Made by a program: the position numbers and the translations under genes. Below the pieces are notes generated by a model. It ran no database searches. It saw only the letters and a list, made by a program, of their open reading frames with translations, and was not told the DNA's origin. This document shows, piece by piece, positions 8,769-18,437 of a stretch of DNA of 64,000 nt (positions are counted from its first letter, which is position 1; each line of letters begins with the position of its first letter). The stretch is from Ensifer adhaerens (GTDB lineage: Bacteria > Pseudomonadota > Alphaproteobacteria > Rhizobiales > Rhizobiaceae), in contig NZ_CP083350.1 of NCBI RefSeq assembly GCF_020035535.1, positions 1,126,501 to 1,190,500 on the forward strand. Reading direction: 5' to 3'.

Positions 8769-10238
8769 TTACCAAGATGAGCCGCTCGCCTGATTCGAGG
8801 TGGCGTCCTGCTCTCCCCATTCGTTTGTGCCTTCATCGTCCCAACTAGTTGTAGTTTCGGTGGCCGAAGGTGTGCGGATCAATATTGACGCGAGGATTGC
8901 GCCGCCCATGAGTGCGGCCGCGGAGCTAAGGTAGACTGCCGAATAACCCTCGACACCACCGCTGCCGTATCCGCCATCAATGCCTACGAACAAGGTAGTG
9001 AATATCGCCAGGGCGACTGACCCGCCCAGCTGAAATGCGGAACTAACGACAGCGGATGCGGCGCCGGCATCATTCCACATCACGCCAGTGAGAGCGACGT
9101 TTTGTACTGGCACAACCACGAAAGCGAGGCCAATTCCCACCAACAGCATTCCGGGGAAGACTTGCGACCAATAGTTTCCATTCAGTGTCAGCTGAGCCAA
9201 GTACACCATGCCTACGGCTGAGATAAGAAGCCCGGAAGCCATTACGTAGCGCCCTCCGAAACGTTGGAATAGGCGCGTAGCAAGAGGCGCAACTACCATC
9301 GTCGAGATGGCTAAGGGCAGCGAGGCAAACCCCGCAACCAACGGGCTGAATTTCAGAAGCGCCTGCAAGTGAAATGCCTGAAACATTGTGGCGCCAATGT
9401 AAACGCTGCCTACGACCGCCTGGACGATGAAGGCACCTACGCGGGTACGGTCCTGCAGCACTCGGAGCGGCAAGAGCGGGTACGGAGTTTTCGCTTCGAT
9501 TAGTACAAACAATCCGACAAGAAGAACGCCGAGAGCGAGGAACAATAGGGTTCCGCCCGAGAGCCAACCACTTTCAGCAAGCGTGAGACCGTAAACGAGG
9601 CTCCCAAAACCCAGCGTGACGGTCACCGCTCCCCATAGATCATATGCGCGACGAGCGTCTGACCTTGACTCTTTGATAAATAAAGAAGCACCCGCAAGGC
9701 CGAGCACGGCGAAGATGATGTTGACCAGCAGGCACGAACGCCAACCCACGAATTCTGTGAGAACTCCTCCGAGCGCAAGGCCAATGGCAGCGCCTGTTCC
9801 AGCCACTATTCCGAAGATCGAAAACGCTGTTGCGCGCTCCTTTCCGGAAGTAAAGATAACTGTGAGCATGGAGAGGGCGGCAGGTGCGAGAAGGGCCGCA
9901 AATGCTCCTTGCAGTCCGCGTGCTGCTATCAATTCGCCAGAATTGTGAGCAAACCCGCCCCACAGCGAGGCAACGCCGAAGCCTAGCATTCCGATCATGT
10001 AGTTGCGTTTGCGACCCCAGAGGTCGGCCAGACGCCCGCCCAGCAACAGTAGCGAACCGAATGCAAGCACGTAAGCTGTAATAACCCACTGCCGTTCTGC
10101 GTCGGTCATATTGAGTTCGAGTTGAGCCTTCGGCAAGGCAACATTGACGATTGTTGCGTCAAGCACGAGAACGAGCTGCGTCATCGAGATGACCGAAAGA
10201 GCCCACCATCGCTTGGGATCGAGTTGTTCAATAGGCAT
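8769..10238 (-). CDS. MFS efflux transporter, DHA2 (EmrB/QacA) family
   Basis: 489 residues with about 14 hydrophobic helices, the number expected of the DHA2 drug:proton antiporters in the inner membrane. Landmarks are VLDATIVNVALPKAQ in helix 1 (family motif D1), GGRLADLWGRKRNYMIG after helix 2 (motif A), and a GxxxGxxxG-like motif C at GTGAAIGLALGGVL in helix 5. A GGAGG site precedes the ATG. No membrane-fusion partner or adjacent regulator is present, so it is probably a stand-alone exporter. The substrate cannot be predicted. Confidence 0.9.
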   Translation of the reverse strand: MPIEQLDPKRWWALSVISMTQLVLVLDATIVNVALPKAQLELNMTDAERQWVITAYVLAFGSLLLLGGRLADLWGRKRNYMIGMLGFGVASLWGGFAHNSGELIAARGLQGAFAALLAPAALSMLTVIFTSGKERATAFSIFGIVAGTGAAIGLALGGVLTEFVGWRSCLLVNIIFAVLGLAGASLFIKESRSDARRAYDLWGAVTVTLGFGSLVYGLTLAESGWLSGGTLLFLALGVLLVGLFVLIEAKTPYPLLPLRVLQDRTRVGAFIVQAVVGSVYIGATMFQAFHLQALLKFSPLVAGFASLPLAISTMVVAPLATRLFQRFGGRYVMASGLLISAVGMVYLAQLTLNGNYWSQVFPGMLLVGIGLAFVVVPVQNVALTGVMWNDAGAASAVVSSAFQLGGSVALAIFTTLFVGIDGGYGSGGVEGYSAVYLSSAAALMGGAILASILIRTPSATETTTSWDDEGTNEWGEQDATSNQASGSSW

Positions 10239-10636
10239 AGATACAAACCTCCAGTTTCATTGTTCATGAAAGCAGAAGGTTTCAAGCCTCGGACTAATGT
10301 CTAACGACACCGCCATCCTCGATACAAGTCGAGCTGATGGCGCACCTATAGCAGATGAATTCTCGATGACAAGGGGGAAGATTGCCTTTGGAACATTTCG
10401 GATCCAAGGTTGGCTAAGGAGGCGTCCGCGTCGGCAGCTGTTGCCAGTCGTTAAGTTAACAATGCAAAGAGTTTGGACGACACCCGAGCTTCCAACTGCT
10501 TGCCAAAATCTGCTCCTCGAGCCTGCCACAGCCACTTGCTAAATGCACACTTAGATTCTAGCTGGTACACCTAGTAGTAGTTCAACTTTGAACAGCAGGC
10601 TGTCGATACTGCAAACACGGAAAAACGGGGTTCAAC
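10239..10636. other. intergenic, promoter region of MFS and cold-shock genes
   Basis: About 400 bases between divergent genes. No supported coding sequence. The last 90 bases form the presumed 5' leader of the cold-shock mRNA and include the short inverted repeat GTTCA/TGAAC. Confidence 0.4.
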
Positions 10637-10840
10637 ATGGCGACGGGTAAGGTAAAGTTTTTCAGCGCCGTCAAAGGCTACGGCTTCATCGCGCCGGATC
10701 AAGGTGGCGCTGACGTCTTCGTTCATGCCTCAGCACTGCAGTATGGCGATGTTTTGAGAGAAGGACAGGTTGTGTCTTACGATCTTGGGCAAGATCGCAA
10801 AACCGGAAAGTCAAAAGCTGAGAACGTCAGACCTCTTTGA
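10637..10840 (+). CDS. CspA-family cold-shock protein
   Basis: 67 residues, one cold-shock (OB-fold) domain. RNP-1-like KGYGFIAPD and RNP-2-like VFVHASAL are both intact, so single-stranded RNA/DNA binding is expected. Length and the closing SKAENVRPL match typical rhizobial CspA proteins. Such genes are often controlled post-transcriptionally by a structured 5' leader; a leader-sized gap exists upstream but its fold was not worked out. No operon partners. Confidence 0.95.
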   Translation: MATGKVKFFSAVKGYGFIAPDQGGADVFVHASALQYGDVLREGQVVSYDLGQDRKTGKSKAENVRPL

Positions 10841-11449
10841 TCGAAACTGCCACGGCGGATGATCTCGCTGTCTCCAATAATACGGAGGGATCTATCCGAT
10901 AGAGGATACGCGCAACGAGACGCGTATCGAATATTCCGGGAAGGGCTGACACATCTGAACTCCCGCCTCTCTGAGATAGCGCCGTCCTTAGGACCATGAC
11001 GCAATATCAGCTTTCGCAGAACTTTTATCTGGATATCCCCAGCGCGCGCACACAGTCGGCAAACCACCGCGACCGGACGTTCGACATCTAGCGTTAAGTG
11101 CCCGGCGCATATGCGAATAGACCGTCGTGAAAACGCAATAGCATTGGCCACCGGCCGCACGTCGGTACAGTCGGCATTCCTTCTTAGCGCACGAACTCCT
11201 ACAGGGAACAGCTCTCTGATTAGCCGAAAAGACATCGCATTTTTGCGAGAGTGAGCTTGCAAAAATGAAGCTTGTGTCGTTGCGCGTGTGACGACAAACA
11301 TCCCCTTCCGTGAACGCGAGGGGGATGTAGCTGGGCGTCGAACCATCGCCGAGCCTGCAGGTCCCGCTTCAGCTCTCACGACGCTAGTAAAGTAGCACCG
11401 ATGCGGCGGTGGCAATTCTTAATCTGACGCTTCGGCGTCGAGGCAAAAT
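10841..11449. other. 600-base intergenic region
   Basis: A 212-codon frame on the minus strand spans this region but overlaps the csp gene antisense, has no recognisable domain and is Arg/Ser rich in a way typical of shadow frames. A hairpin ACATCCCC/GGGGATGT occurs at about 11298-11328. No gene is called. Confidence 0.4.
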
Positions 11450-12472
11450 ATGAAGAAAATAGGCTTTCTCTCCTTCGGCCATTGGACCCCTTCCAGTCAA
11501 TCGCAAACGCGCACGGCTGGCGACACCCTCCTCCAGTCGATTGATCTCGCCGTTGCAGCCGAAGAACTCGGTGCGGACGGGGCCTTTTTCCGGGTCCATC
11601 ATTTCGCACGTCAGCTTGCCTCGCCCTTTCCGCTACTCGCCGCCATCGGCGCGCGGACGAAAAAGATCGAAATCGGAACGGCCGTCGTAGATATGCGCTA
11701 CGAGAACCCGCTCTACATGGCGGAGGACGCCGGGGCCGCCGACCTCATTGCTGGAGGGCGCCTCCAGCTCGGCATCAGCCGAGGCTCGACTGAACAGGTC
11801 ATTGATGGCTGGCGATATTTCGGATACCAGCCTCAGGAAGGCATGAGCGACGCGGACATGGGCCGACGACACGCGGAGGTATTCCTCGACGTCTTGCGGG
11901 GAAACGGCTTCGCTGAGCCAAACCCGCGTCCGATGTTCCCCAACCCTCCCGGTCTTCTGCGTTTGGAACCATATTCCGAAGGATTGCGCGAACGCATTTG
12001 GTGGGGCGCAAGCTCGAATGCCACGGCAGTCTGGGCGGCGCAACGTGGAATGAACCTACAGAGCTCCACTCTGAAAAACGACGAGACTGGTGAGCCGTTC
12101 CATGTCCAACAAGCCGCTGAGATCCGAGCATATCGCGAGGCCTGGAAGGAGGCCGGGCATAGCCGAACACCGCGCGTTTCCGTTAGCCGCAGCATTTTCG
12201 CGCTCGTAAATGACCGCGATCGAGCCTATTTCGGTCGGGGCGGTAAAGAAGAGGATTCAGTCGGATATATCGACGACAAGACCGTGGCGATCTTCGGCCG
12301 CTCTTATGCCGACGAGCCCGATAAGCTTATTGACCAACTTGCCGAAGACGAGGCGATCCGCGAAGCGGATACACTCCTTCTGACCGTGCCCAACCAGTTA
12401 GGCGTCGAGTACAACGCTCATGTTATCGAGGCGATTCTCAAATACGTTGCTCCTGCCCTTGGCTGGCGGTAG
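11450..12472 (+). CDS. LLM-class flavin-dependent monooxygenase
   Basis: 340 residues, bacterial-luciferase-like TIM barrel. Landmarks are the N-terminal KKIGFLSFGHW, DLAVAAEELGADGAFFRVHHF, IGTAVVDMRYENPLYMAED and GGRLQLGISRGS, as in LLM proteins that use FMNH2 delivered by a separate reductase. The role is oxidation of a small organic substrate, not identifiable. The ATG is preceded by a GAGG site. It appears monocistronic; the only visible flavin reductase in the window is 10 kb away at 22590. Belongs to a different LLM subgroup from the protein at 20343-21455. Confidence 0.9.
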   Translation: MKKIGFLSFGHWTPSSQSQTRTAGDTLLQSIDLAVAAEELGADGAFFRVHHFARQLASPFPLLAAIGARTKKIEIGTAVVDMRYENPLYMAEDAGAADLIAGGRLQLGISRGSTEQVIDGWRYFGYQPQEGMSDADMGRRHAEVFLDVLRGNGFAEPNPRPMFPNPPGLLRLEPYSEGLRERIWWGASSNATAVWAAQRGMNLQSSTLKNDETGEPFHVQQAAEIRAYREAWKEAGHSRTPRVSVSRSIFALVNDRDRAYFGRGGKEEDSVGYIDDKTVAIFGRSYADEPDKLIDQLAEDEAIREADTLLLTVPNQLGVEYNAHVIEAILKYVAPALGWR

Positions 12473-12845
12473 GCGTGTCTGGACGTACCGCACCCATAGT
12501 CCTAGCGGCGCGTGGTCGGACACAAGGCGCGTGGGCGTCTTTCGCCGGGTTCGACAAAGCGCTTTCGCCGGATAGATAACAACGCTGTTCGAGGTCGCGA
12601 TGTTTTCCGCATCCTTATTCGGTTATCGTCGTCGCAACGACTCTGCGAGGAGAGGTCGGTCTCCACCATGGCGCAGTAATCACCCACAAGCACTGTGGGG
12701 ATTCACGCACCGTAGGACGTCACAGTGGTACGTGTGGAATTTAACCCATCGCGGTCACAATCATTTAGTAACTACGCGAAACGGGCTCATTGACTCTGGT
12801 GTTTGCCCGTCGGAAAAAGATCATAGCTGTAAAGGGGGAATACTT
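12473..12845. other. intergenic, upstream of the SyrB-like gene
   Basis: About 370 bases with no supported gene; upstream extension of the following frame is unlikely because a strong AAGGGGGA site lies just before the ATG at 12846. Confidence 0.4.
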
Positions 12846-13232
12846 ATGGAAGACGAGAACAGCACTGTAGCAGTCGAGAAGACCGTTCCTGCAGAAACAC
12901 CGCCCAAACAAGCGAAGAAGGTTGTTTCTGAGCTAGGTGCCGAAACACCGGCATCGTCCGGAAAAGTGGGACCTAAAGGTAACAAAAGCACGGGAAAGCC
13001 GGAAAGTTCGACACCGACCGACGTCAAGTCAAAGGTAAAAAGCTCCGCTAAGAATCTTGAAAAGACCCGCGTCTCTAAGCCAACGGCACCGGCCCCAGCT
13101 CCAACTTTAGCAATTGACGACGTCGCGGACCTCTTGGAGCTCGAGAAAGAGAATGAACGGCTGCGCAAGTCGCTTTCGGAGAAGCTCCGAGCTGAGAACG
13201 CGGACCTGCGTAAGCGACTTGGTCTGGCTTGA
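12846..13232 (+). CDS. SyrB-like small protein lacking the helix-turn-helix
   Basis: 128 residues. The first 85 are low-complexity, rich in Lys, Pro, Ser, Thr and Ala. The last 40 form a heptad-like charged helix (ADLLELEKENERLRKSL) ending in EKLRAENADLRKRLGLA, which I recognise as the C-terminus of rhizobial SyrB-type regulators. SyrB itself represses syrM in Sinorhizobium. The central DNA-binding segment of SyrB (a YQWK-containing helix-turn-helix) is absent, so this may be a coiled-coil partner or a derived non-DNA-binding form. The strong AAGGGGGA site and ATG at 12846 decide the start. It is followed by a decayed sequence with a similar helix. Confidence 0.7.
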   Translation: MEDENSTVAVEKTVPAETPPKQAKKVVSELGAETPASSGKVGPKGNKSTGKPESSTPTDVKSKVKSSAKNLEKTRVSKPTAPAPAPTLAIDDVADLLELEKENERLRKSLSEKLRAENADLRKRLGLA

Positions 13233-13314
13233 TTTCCAACCAGGGCGGTCGATGGGATCGCCCCCCAATCTTCTATTGCCCAGGAGTCGCAATCACGGGT
13301 AACGGTGAGGGCGC

Positions 13315-13841
13315 ATGAAGTTACCGTGGAAGGACCTGATCGAACTGACGCCTCTCGGGCGGAAGAAGGTCGAAGCGGATCGTAATGCGCGAGACGCAGA
13401 TCTTTTGCGGCTAGGCAGCCCCCAATCGGGATCTGCGAGTGGAAAGTTTGGCGTCTGGGGCTACGGTCGGTCGAAAGAGCAGCCTACTATTCCCGAGTCG
13501 TTTCAAGCGAAGTTGCCAGTCGTCAAAAGAGCCAATCGAACCTGCCGACCTCGCGATTGAGCACGATAACGAACTTCTAATTTCTCCAGCGCACACAAAA
13601 CCTGATCAAGCTCTGTCGGCGAAGTCGAAGCAGCGCGCGCGAAAAGCAAACGTGAGGGATGTCTCGCGTCTCGAGTCTGGCCAAGTCCGTGGCATGAACC
13701 CCGCGACGCAGACCCGTCGTCATTTCTCTTTGAGGCTGCCTTGGTAGATGACGAAATCGGGTTACTGAGGCAACGATTGGCAGAAAAGTTGCAAGTTCAA
13801 AACGAACACTGAGGAAGGTACTGATGCGATTCGACGCATCG
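13315..13841 (+). pseudogene. decayed small protein gene with a SyrB-like terminal helix
   Basis: An ATG at 13315 opens a frame (KLPWKDLIELTPLGRKKVEAD) that ends at 13560. The remaining similarity continues in other frames: from about 13606 the first frame again reads DADPSSFLFEAALVDDE and then LLRQRLAEKLQVQNEH up to 13812, and after one more shift LRKVLMRFDAS. The final helix resembles the heptad region of the neighbouring SyrB-like protein. At least two frameshifts and an internal stop (13603) argue for a dead gene. The N-terminal part is of unknown family. Confidence 0.45.
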
Positions 13842-14071
13842 TGAGCGCGCCCGATTCTCAGCAGTCGCGCACTCCATTACAGAGGGGAAAGCCCGCGCCC
13901 GCAGTTACAGCGACACGAAGGTATAGGTGACGCACTCACACGCACGGACGAGTGATGGGCAGATGATCCGCTCATCAGCGTGCCCGCTGCGGCAAACTGA
14001 CCAATTCCCGGCTCCGTCCGGATAGCACGGCGATCGCCGAAGCTACACCACTCCTGGGATATGATCACCAA

Positions 14072-15085
14072 TCAGGCCGGCTCGCAGGCCCGGGACAAAT
14101 GGATGGTTTCGCCACCCTCAGCCGAACGGGTGATGGCTTCCAAAACCTCGATATTGTGGACCATCTGCTCGTAGGTATAAGGGTACGGCGCTGCGCCTTC
14201 TATAGCGTCGGCAAATGCTTCAAGATTGGCTCGCACGGTGTCGCTCCATTCAAAGCTGGTGCGCGAATGGCCTTCTTGACTATGTGCGACGACCATTTCC
14301 GCCGTCCCGCCTGGCGTATCGGGGTGGGTATCGTTACGCACTTCAACCCAGCGGTCGCTACCGAAGACCTGCATGCGGATGAAATGTGGCGTGCATAGTA
14401 CCGCACTCAGCGTCGCGGTGATGCCGGCTTCGAAACCAAGTTGCACCGAGACGACATCGCCGGTTTCCCAGCCGAGAATTCGGTCGGCCGTCAGCGCCTG
14501 GACGGTGCGGACGGGACCGAACAACGAGATATACAGATCAGTCAGGTGGATGCCCATGGCGGTCATTCCGGCGGCGGGCGAAACTGCCTTGGAGGTGCGC
14601 CAATCACCCCTCGGCACGCCTTTGAGCTTATCGTGGCTGAAGGCCGCTTCGGCATGCATGATGGTGCCGAGTTCCCCCGCCGATATCATTCGCGCCAGGG
14701 CTTGCATGGCAGGTTCGAAACGCCGTTCATGGCCGATGCCCAGCTGTACGCCCGCCTCGACGCAAGCGGCGACGGAGCGGCGTGCGCTGGCCGCCGTGAG
14801 GCCTAGCGGCTTTTCGCAGAAAACATGCTTGCCCGCTTTGGCGCTGGCAACGACCTGTTCTTCATGGAACGGATTGGGTGTGGTTAGAATAACGGCGTCG
14901 ATATCGGCGCGGCCGAGAGCGTCTTCGAGAGAATTGATAACATCGACGCCGAGGTTGCGGATTTCCTCCTGTCGCTCGGCGACCGGCTCGACTACGGATA
15001 CGACCTTTAGGCGCATGCTGTCCTTCAGTCGCCGCGTGATATGTTTACCCCACCAGCCGAAACCGACGACAGCCACTTTAATCAT
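14072..15085 (-). CDS. Gfo/Idh/MocA-family NAD(P)-dependent oxidoreductase
   Basis: 337 residues. The N-terminal Rossmann fold begins VAVVGFGWWGKH (GxGxxG). Next come the family's EKP motif (VFCEKPLGL, about residue 95) with the catalytic lysine, and a C-terminal alpha/beta substrate domain including GIHLTDLYISLFGP. Members oxidise or reduce sugars, inositols and related polyols; the substrate is not predictable. A strong GGGAGGG site precedes the ATG. Single gene; the upstream region is AT-rich and may carry its promoter. Confidence 0.92.
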   Translation of the reverse strand: MIKVAVVGFGWWGKHITRRLKDSMRLKVVSVVEPVAERQEEIRNLGVDVINSLEDALGRADIDAVILTTPNPFHEEQVVASAKAGKHVFCEKPLGLTAASARRSVAACVEAGVQLGIGHERRFEPAMQALARMISAGELGTIMHAEAAFSHDKLKGVPRGDWRTSKAVSPAAGMTAMGIHLTDLYISLFGPVRTVQALTADRILGWETGDVVSVQLGFEAGITATLSAVLCTPHFIRMQVFGSDRWVEVRNDTHPDTPGGTAEMVVAHSQEGHSRTSFEWSDTVRANLEAFADAIEGAAPYPYTYEQMVHNIEVLEAITRSAEGGETIHLSRACEPA

Positions 15086-15431
15086 GACACCCTCCCGTTA
15101 CCCGCGTTTTTTGCTTCGCGCGTTAGAATAGTAGGAACAGACTTCAATCAAAAATAACAAGAACTGTTATAGTCTATCAGCAATCATGATGCCGACGTGG
15201 AGAGCCTCCGGAACATAGACTCTTTGCTGTCTACGAGAACGTTTCGGGGGGAGCGCTGTTCACTCGTCAACTCGGCGGTGTGCAGCTGACATCGGACCGG
15301 ATCACACCGCACAGTCGCGTGTCAGCGAGGACGAACAGAGTGTATGCCAGCTAAGACATCTCAAAATTGACGGTCACGGAGGCAGATTCGGCCGCGAACC
15401 ATACGGTTGCGGCAGAAGGAGTCTACGCCTG
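15086..15431. other. intergenic, no gene seen
   Basis: About 345 bases between the dehydrogenase start and the signal peptidase stop codon. The part next to the dehydrogenase is AT-rich (15140-15185) and is the likely promoter. Nothing else was recognised. Confidence 0.4.
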
Positions 15432-16175
15432 CTAATCTAGCCTCTTGAACAGGCGATCCCACCGCATGTTGGTCGGCCACTTCCAGATTTCGCGAAAGGA
15501 GGTGTCGTTACCAAGCGAGAAGAAGATCAAGCTGGCACGGCCCACAAGGTTCTCAGCAGGAACGAAACCGACGTCGAAGCGGCTATCTAGCGAGTTGTCG
15601 CGGTTGTCGCCCATCATGAAATAGTGGCCTTCCGGAACGATGAATTCACGCGTGTTGTCGCCGCGGGAAACTGGCGACTGGTCCAGCGTTTCGTAGCTGA
15701 CGCCCTCATCAAGCGTTTCGCGAAAAACGGGCACATTCTGCCCCGGATCCTGCGCGTAGTCGGAATTGAATGTACCATCGGGCACCTTCGGCACAGGCTT
15801 GGCGTTGAGGTAAAGAACGCCATCGATGATCTGTACGCGATCCCCGGGCAGACCGACAAGGCGCTTGATGTAGTCGACCTCAGGATTCGGCGGGAAACGA
15901 ATGACGATGATATCGCCGCGCTTCGGTTCGCTGGAGAAAATGCGGCCGCTGAAGAGGTCCGGCGAGAACGGCAGCGAATATTTCGAAAAGCCGTAGGCAA
16001 ACTTGTTGACGAAGATGTAGTCACCGACAAGCAGCGTCGGCATCATCGATCCAGAGGGGATGGTAAAGGGTTGGAATAGCACGGTGCGAATAACCATTGC
16101 CAGAACTAGCGCCTGGGCGATGACTTTGATGTTTTCCCAAAGGCCGGTCGGCTTCGCTTCAACTTTTACGGTCAC
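15432..16175 (-). CDS. lepB: signal peptidase I
   Basis: 247 residues, S26 family. One N-terminal membrane helix (about residues 16-36) is followed by box B IPSGSMMPTLLVGD with catalytic Ser43, box D DYIKRLVGLPGDRV with the general-base lysine near residue 108, and box E GDNRDNSLDSR. It cleaves signal peptides of Sec- and Tat-exported proteins at the outer face of the inner membrane. It starts at GTG with an AAGGA site. The usual partners of chromosomal lepB (rnc, acpS, era) are absent, so this is probably an additional copy; the window encodes several exported proteins it could serve. Confidence 0.93.
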   Translation of the reverse strand: MTVKVEAKPTGLWENIKVIAQALVLAMVIRTVLFQPFTIPSGSMMPTLLVGDYIFVNKFAYGFSKYSLPFSPDLFSGRIFSSEPKRGDIIVIRFPPNPEVDYIKRLVGLPGDRVQIIDGVLYLNAKPVPKVPDGTFNSDYAQDPGQNVPVFRETLDEGVSYETLDQSPVSRGDNTREFIVPEGHYFMMGDNRDNSLDSRFDVGFVPAENLVGRASLIFFSLGNDTSFREIWKWPTNMRWDRLFKRLD

Positions 16176-16589
16176 GCGGTTTGGTTCCTTAAGGGTATCG
16201 TTTCGGACGCACGATCTCTCTCTTTTCTCTGTAGCGTCCCAGCCCGCTTTGCGGGAGCACCTCCACCATCACGAATGCTTGAACTCTGAAGGCTTCATTG
16301 TTTGAACGATCTCTGGTGCGCCGAGGGTGAGCTTGAGCCTCAGCTAGGCTTTTTCACGAGGGCGTAGAGATTGCAGCCATCCGCGCTCCTGCCGACCAAA
16401 ATCGCAACAATTGTCATGATGTGGAAAATTCCCCATTTTCCTTGGGGACCGTGCAGCCAAAAGATCGAACGGTCAGGTACACGTCAATTCGGCTTTTCGT
16501 AGCTGAGGATGGCATGGAGAATCCCCTGGTTTTGAAGCCGTGAGAAAAGATTGGCGGTGTGCTGCTGATTCATCCGTGCGACGTGTGGG
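16176..16589. other. intergenic, no gene seen
   Basis: About 410 bases between lepB and the IS5 relic; only short frames. It may include the lost end of the insertion sequence, but no terminal repeat was identified. Confidence 0.35.
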
Positions 16590-16960
16590 AACCATATGAT
16601 GCCGCCAGCGAAAGGAAAGCCTTATAGGACTCTTCCGCCCTATCGTAGCGCCTCGCAATCCTGCGAAATTGTTTGATCTAGTTGAACATGTGCTAAGACG
16701 CTGTTGCGGTTCTTGTATGAGCGATGGTCACAAGGCGGAAGGTTCATTCGCGTTGAGCGAGGTGGGATGACAGGGCGGGTTCCATGGAATTCCTCACCGA
16801 CGGCGCCAGCGTCGTTTCCTTGTCTGCGAGCAGGGTTGGTCTAACAGGCATCGCGAGGAGCAGGAACGGCGCTGTGATCGGAGGTTTTGCCGCTTCGCAG
16901 TACAAACGCTGTCCGGGTGGCAACCACTCTACATCGCTTAGCCAGTAAGGTTGCACCTCA
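16590..16960 (-). pseudogene. IS5-family transposase remnant
   Basis: Reading the minus strand in shifting frames gives pieces of an IS5-family DDE transposase in the right order: PTLLADK, then GTRPVIPPRSTRMNL and DHRSYKNRNSV, then IKQFRRIARRYDRAEES and AFLSLAAS at the C-terminal end. At least three frameshifts and several stops separate them, so it is dead. Only the C-terminal half of the catalytic domain is seen. It marks an old insertion at the left border of the CoA-transferase module. Confidence 0.7.
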
Positions 16961-17089
16961 CAAAGTTTTTCACATCAATTGGACCGTGATGAAGCTGCCA
17001 GACAGCCGCGCGAGCCGATTAAGTACAGACCCTAGGTCGCACTCGCCAAAGGCCTAACGCTCTTTCTCAAAGTCCGCTGAGAAGGTGGC

Positions 17090-17725
17090 TTAAATCCGAT
17101 AATGAGCTGTGGTCTTTGCCTCTATCTCGTCAATACTCACACCATCTGCGAGGTCAATCAGCGAAAATGGCTCTCCGGGCGCACGCCGCTCGAAGACGCA
17201 GAGGTCAGTTATGATCGTGTCGACGACGTTTTTCCCGGTCAATGGAAGGCTGCAGGCAGACACGAATTTGGCCGTCCCGTCCTTTGAAACGTGCTCCATC
17301 AAGACCACGATCTTCTTGACGCCAGCGACCAGATCCATCGCCCCGCCCATCCCCTTGATCATTTTTCCGGGGATCATCCAGTTCGCGATATCCCCATCTT
17401 CGCTGACCTCCATCGCCCCAAGGACAGCCAGATCGATATGCCCCCCGCGGATCATCGCGAAGCTGTCAGCACTCGAGAAATAGCAGCTGTTCGGCAACTC
17501 GCTGATAGTCTGCTTTCCAGCGTTGATCAGGTCTGGATCCTCTTCTCCCTCATATGGAAAAGGACCGATTCCGAGCATACCATTCTCCGACTGAAGCGTG
17601 ACATCCATATCTGACGGAACATGGTTGGCGACCAGCGTGGGTATGCCGATCCCCAGGTTGACATAGAAGCCGTCTTGCAACGACTTGGCTGCGCGTGAGG
17701 CCATTTGATCTCGTGTCCAAGCCAT
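17090..17725 (-). CDS. scoB: 3-oxoacid CoA-transferase, subunit B
   Basis: 211 residues from the ATG at 17725, one base after the stop of subunit A; the ribosome site GGAGG lies inside the end of subunit A. The family motif with the catalytic glutamate that carries CoA is LQSENGMLGIGP; GLGIGIPTLV-like (NLGIGIPTLVAN) and GGHIDLAVLGAMEV are also present. Together with subunit A it transfers CoA between succinyl-CoA and a 3-oxoacid such as acetoacetate or a longer 3-oxo acid. Last gene of the apparent LLM-hydrolase-dehydrogenase-transferase operon, suggesting a final activation step before thiolysis. Close in style to SCOT; 3-oxoadipate specificity cannot be excluded. Confidence 0.9.
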   Translation of the reverse strand: MAWTRDQMASRAAKSLQDGFYVNLGIGIPTLVANHVPSDMDVTLQSENGMLGIGPFPYEGEEDPDLINAGKQTISELPNSCYFSSADSFAMIRGGHIDLAVLGAMEVSEDGDIANWMIPGKMIKGMGGAMDLVAGVKKIVVLMEHVSKDGTAKFVSACSLPLTGKNVVDTIITDLCVFERRAPGEPFSLIDLADGVSIDEIEAKTTAHYRI

Positions 17726-17726
17726 A

Positions 17727-18437
17727 TCAGGCAGCCTCCTTGTGACGCACCGTTCGAGACTCGATCTTCTTTTCATACGGGCTCCCGACGACCATCCTCT
17801 TCACGTAGATTCCTGGCAGGTGAATGCCGTCAGGATCGAGGCTTCCAGTGGGAACGACCTCCTCCACCTCGGCCACGCAGATCTTCGCCGCAGTCGCCAT
17901 CGGCAAATTGAAATTACGGGCGGTCTTGCGAAACACTAGGTTGCCGCTTTCGTCCGCCTTCCAACCTTTTATGATAGCGAGATCGGCAAAGATGCCTTTT
18001 TCAAGGATATACTCTCGGCCATCGAACATCTTGGTTTCCTTCCCCTCTGCGACCAGCGTTCCGGTGCCCGTCCTCGTGTAGAAGCCGGGTATGCCGGCGC
18101 CCCCCGCGCGACAGCGTTCGGCAAGAGTGCCCTGCGGGCAGAACTCGACCTCGAGTTCTCCAGAGAGGTATTGCCGCTCAAACTCCTTGTTCTCGCCGAC
18201 ATAGCTAGAGATCATCTTCCGGATTTGCCGTGATTTGAGCAACTTGCCCAAGCCCTCGTTGTCGATGCCCGCGTTGTTCGACACCACGGTGAGACCTGAA
18301 ACAGAAATATCCTTCAAGGCATCAATCAACCGCTCAGGAATACCGCACAGGCCAAAGCCTCCTGAACAGATCGTCATACCATCGAAGACGAGGTCGTTGA
18401 GAGCACTGCGTGCATCAAGATATAATTTTGCCGGCAT
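17727..18437 (-). CDS. scoA: 3-oxoacid CoA-transferase, subunit A
   Basis: 236 residues from the ATG at 18437 (AGGAGG just upstream; earlier in-frame starts lack support). Motifs match the SCOT/ScoA alpha subunit: [54 protein letters not shown] and [14 protein letters not shown]. It acts with the next gene as a heterotetramer in the cytosol. Rhizobial PcaI differs in its N-terminus, so acetoacetate-type substrates are the better guess. It lies 208 bases downstream of the dehydrogenase, the only sizeable gap in this gene series. Confidence 0.9.
   Translation of the reverse strand: MPAKLYLDARSALNDLVFDGMTICSGGFGLCGIPERLIDALKDISVSGLTVVSNNAGIDNEGLGKLLKSRQIRKMISSYVGENKEFERQYLSGELEVEFCPQGTLAERCRAGGAGIPGFYTRTGTGTLVAEGKETKMFDGREYILEKGIFADLAIIKGWKADESGNLVFRKTARNFNLPMATAAKICVAEVEEVVPTGSLDPDGIHLPGIYVKRMVVGSPYEKKIESRTVRHKEAA

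Noticed and set aside
10777..11415. 212-codon minus-strand frame downstream of the cold-shock gene
   Set aside because: It overlaps csp antisense, shows no recognisable domain and has Arg/Ser-rich composition typical of a shadow.
17090..18437. Assigning the CoA-transferase as 3-oxoadipate-specific PcaIJ
   Set aside because: The subunit motifs look SCOT-like and no other beta-ketoadipate genes are adjacent.
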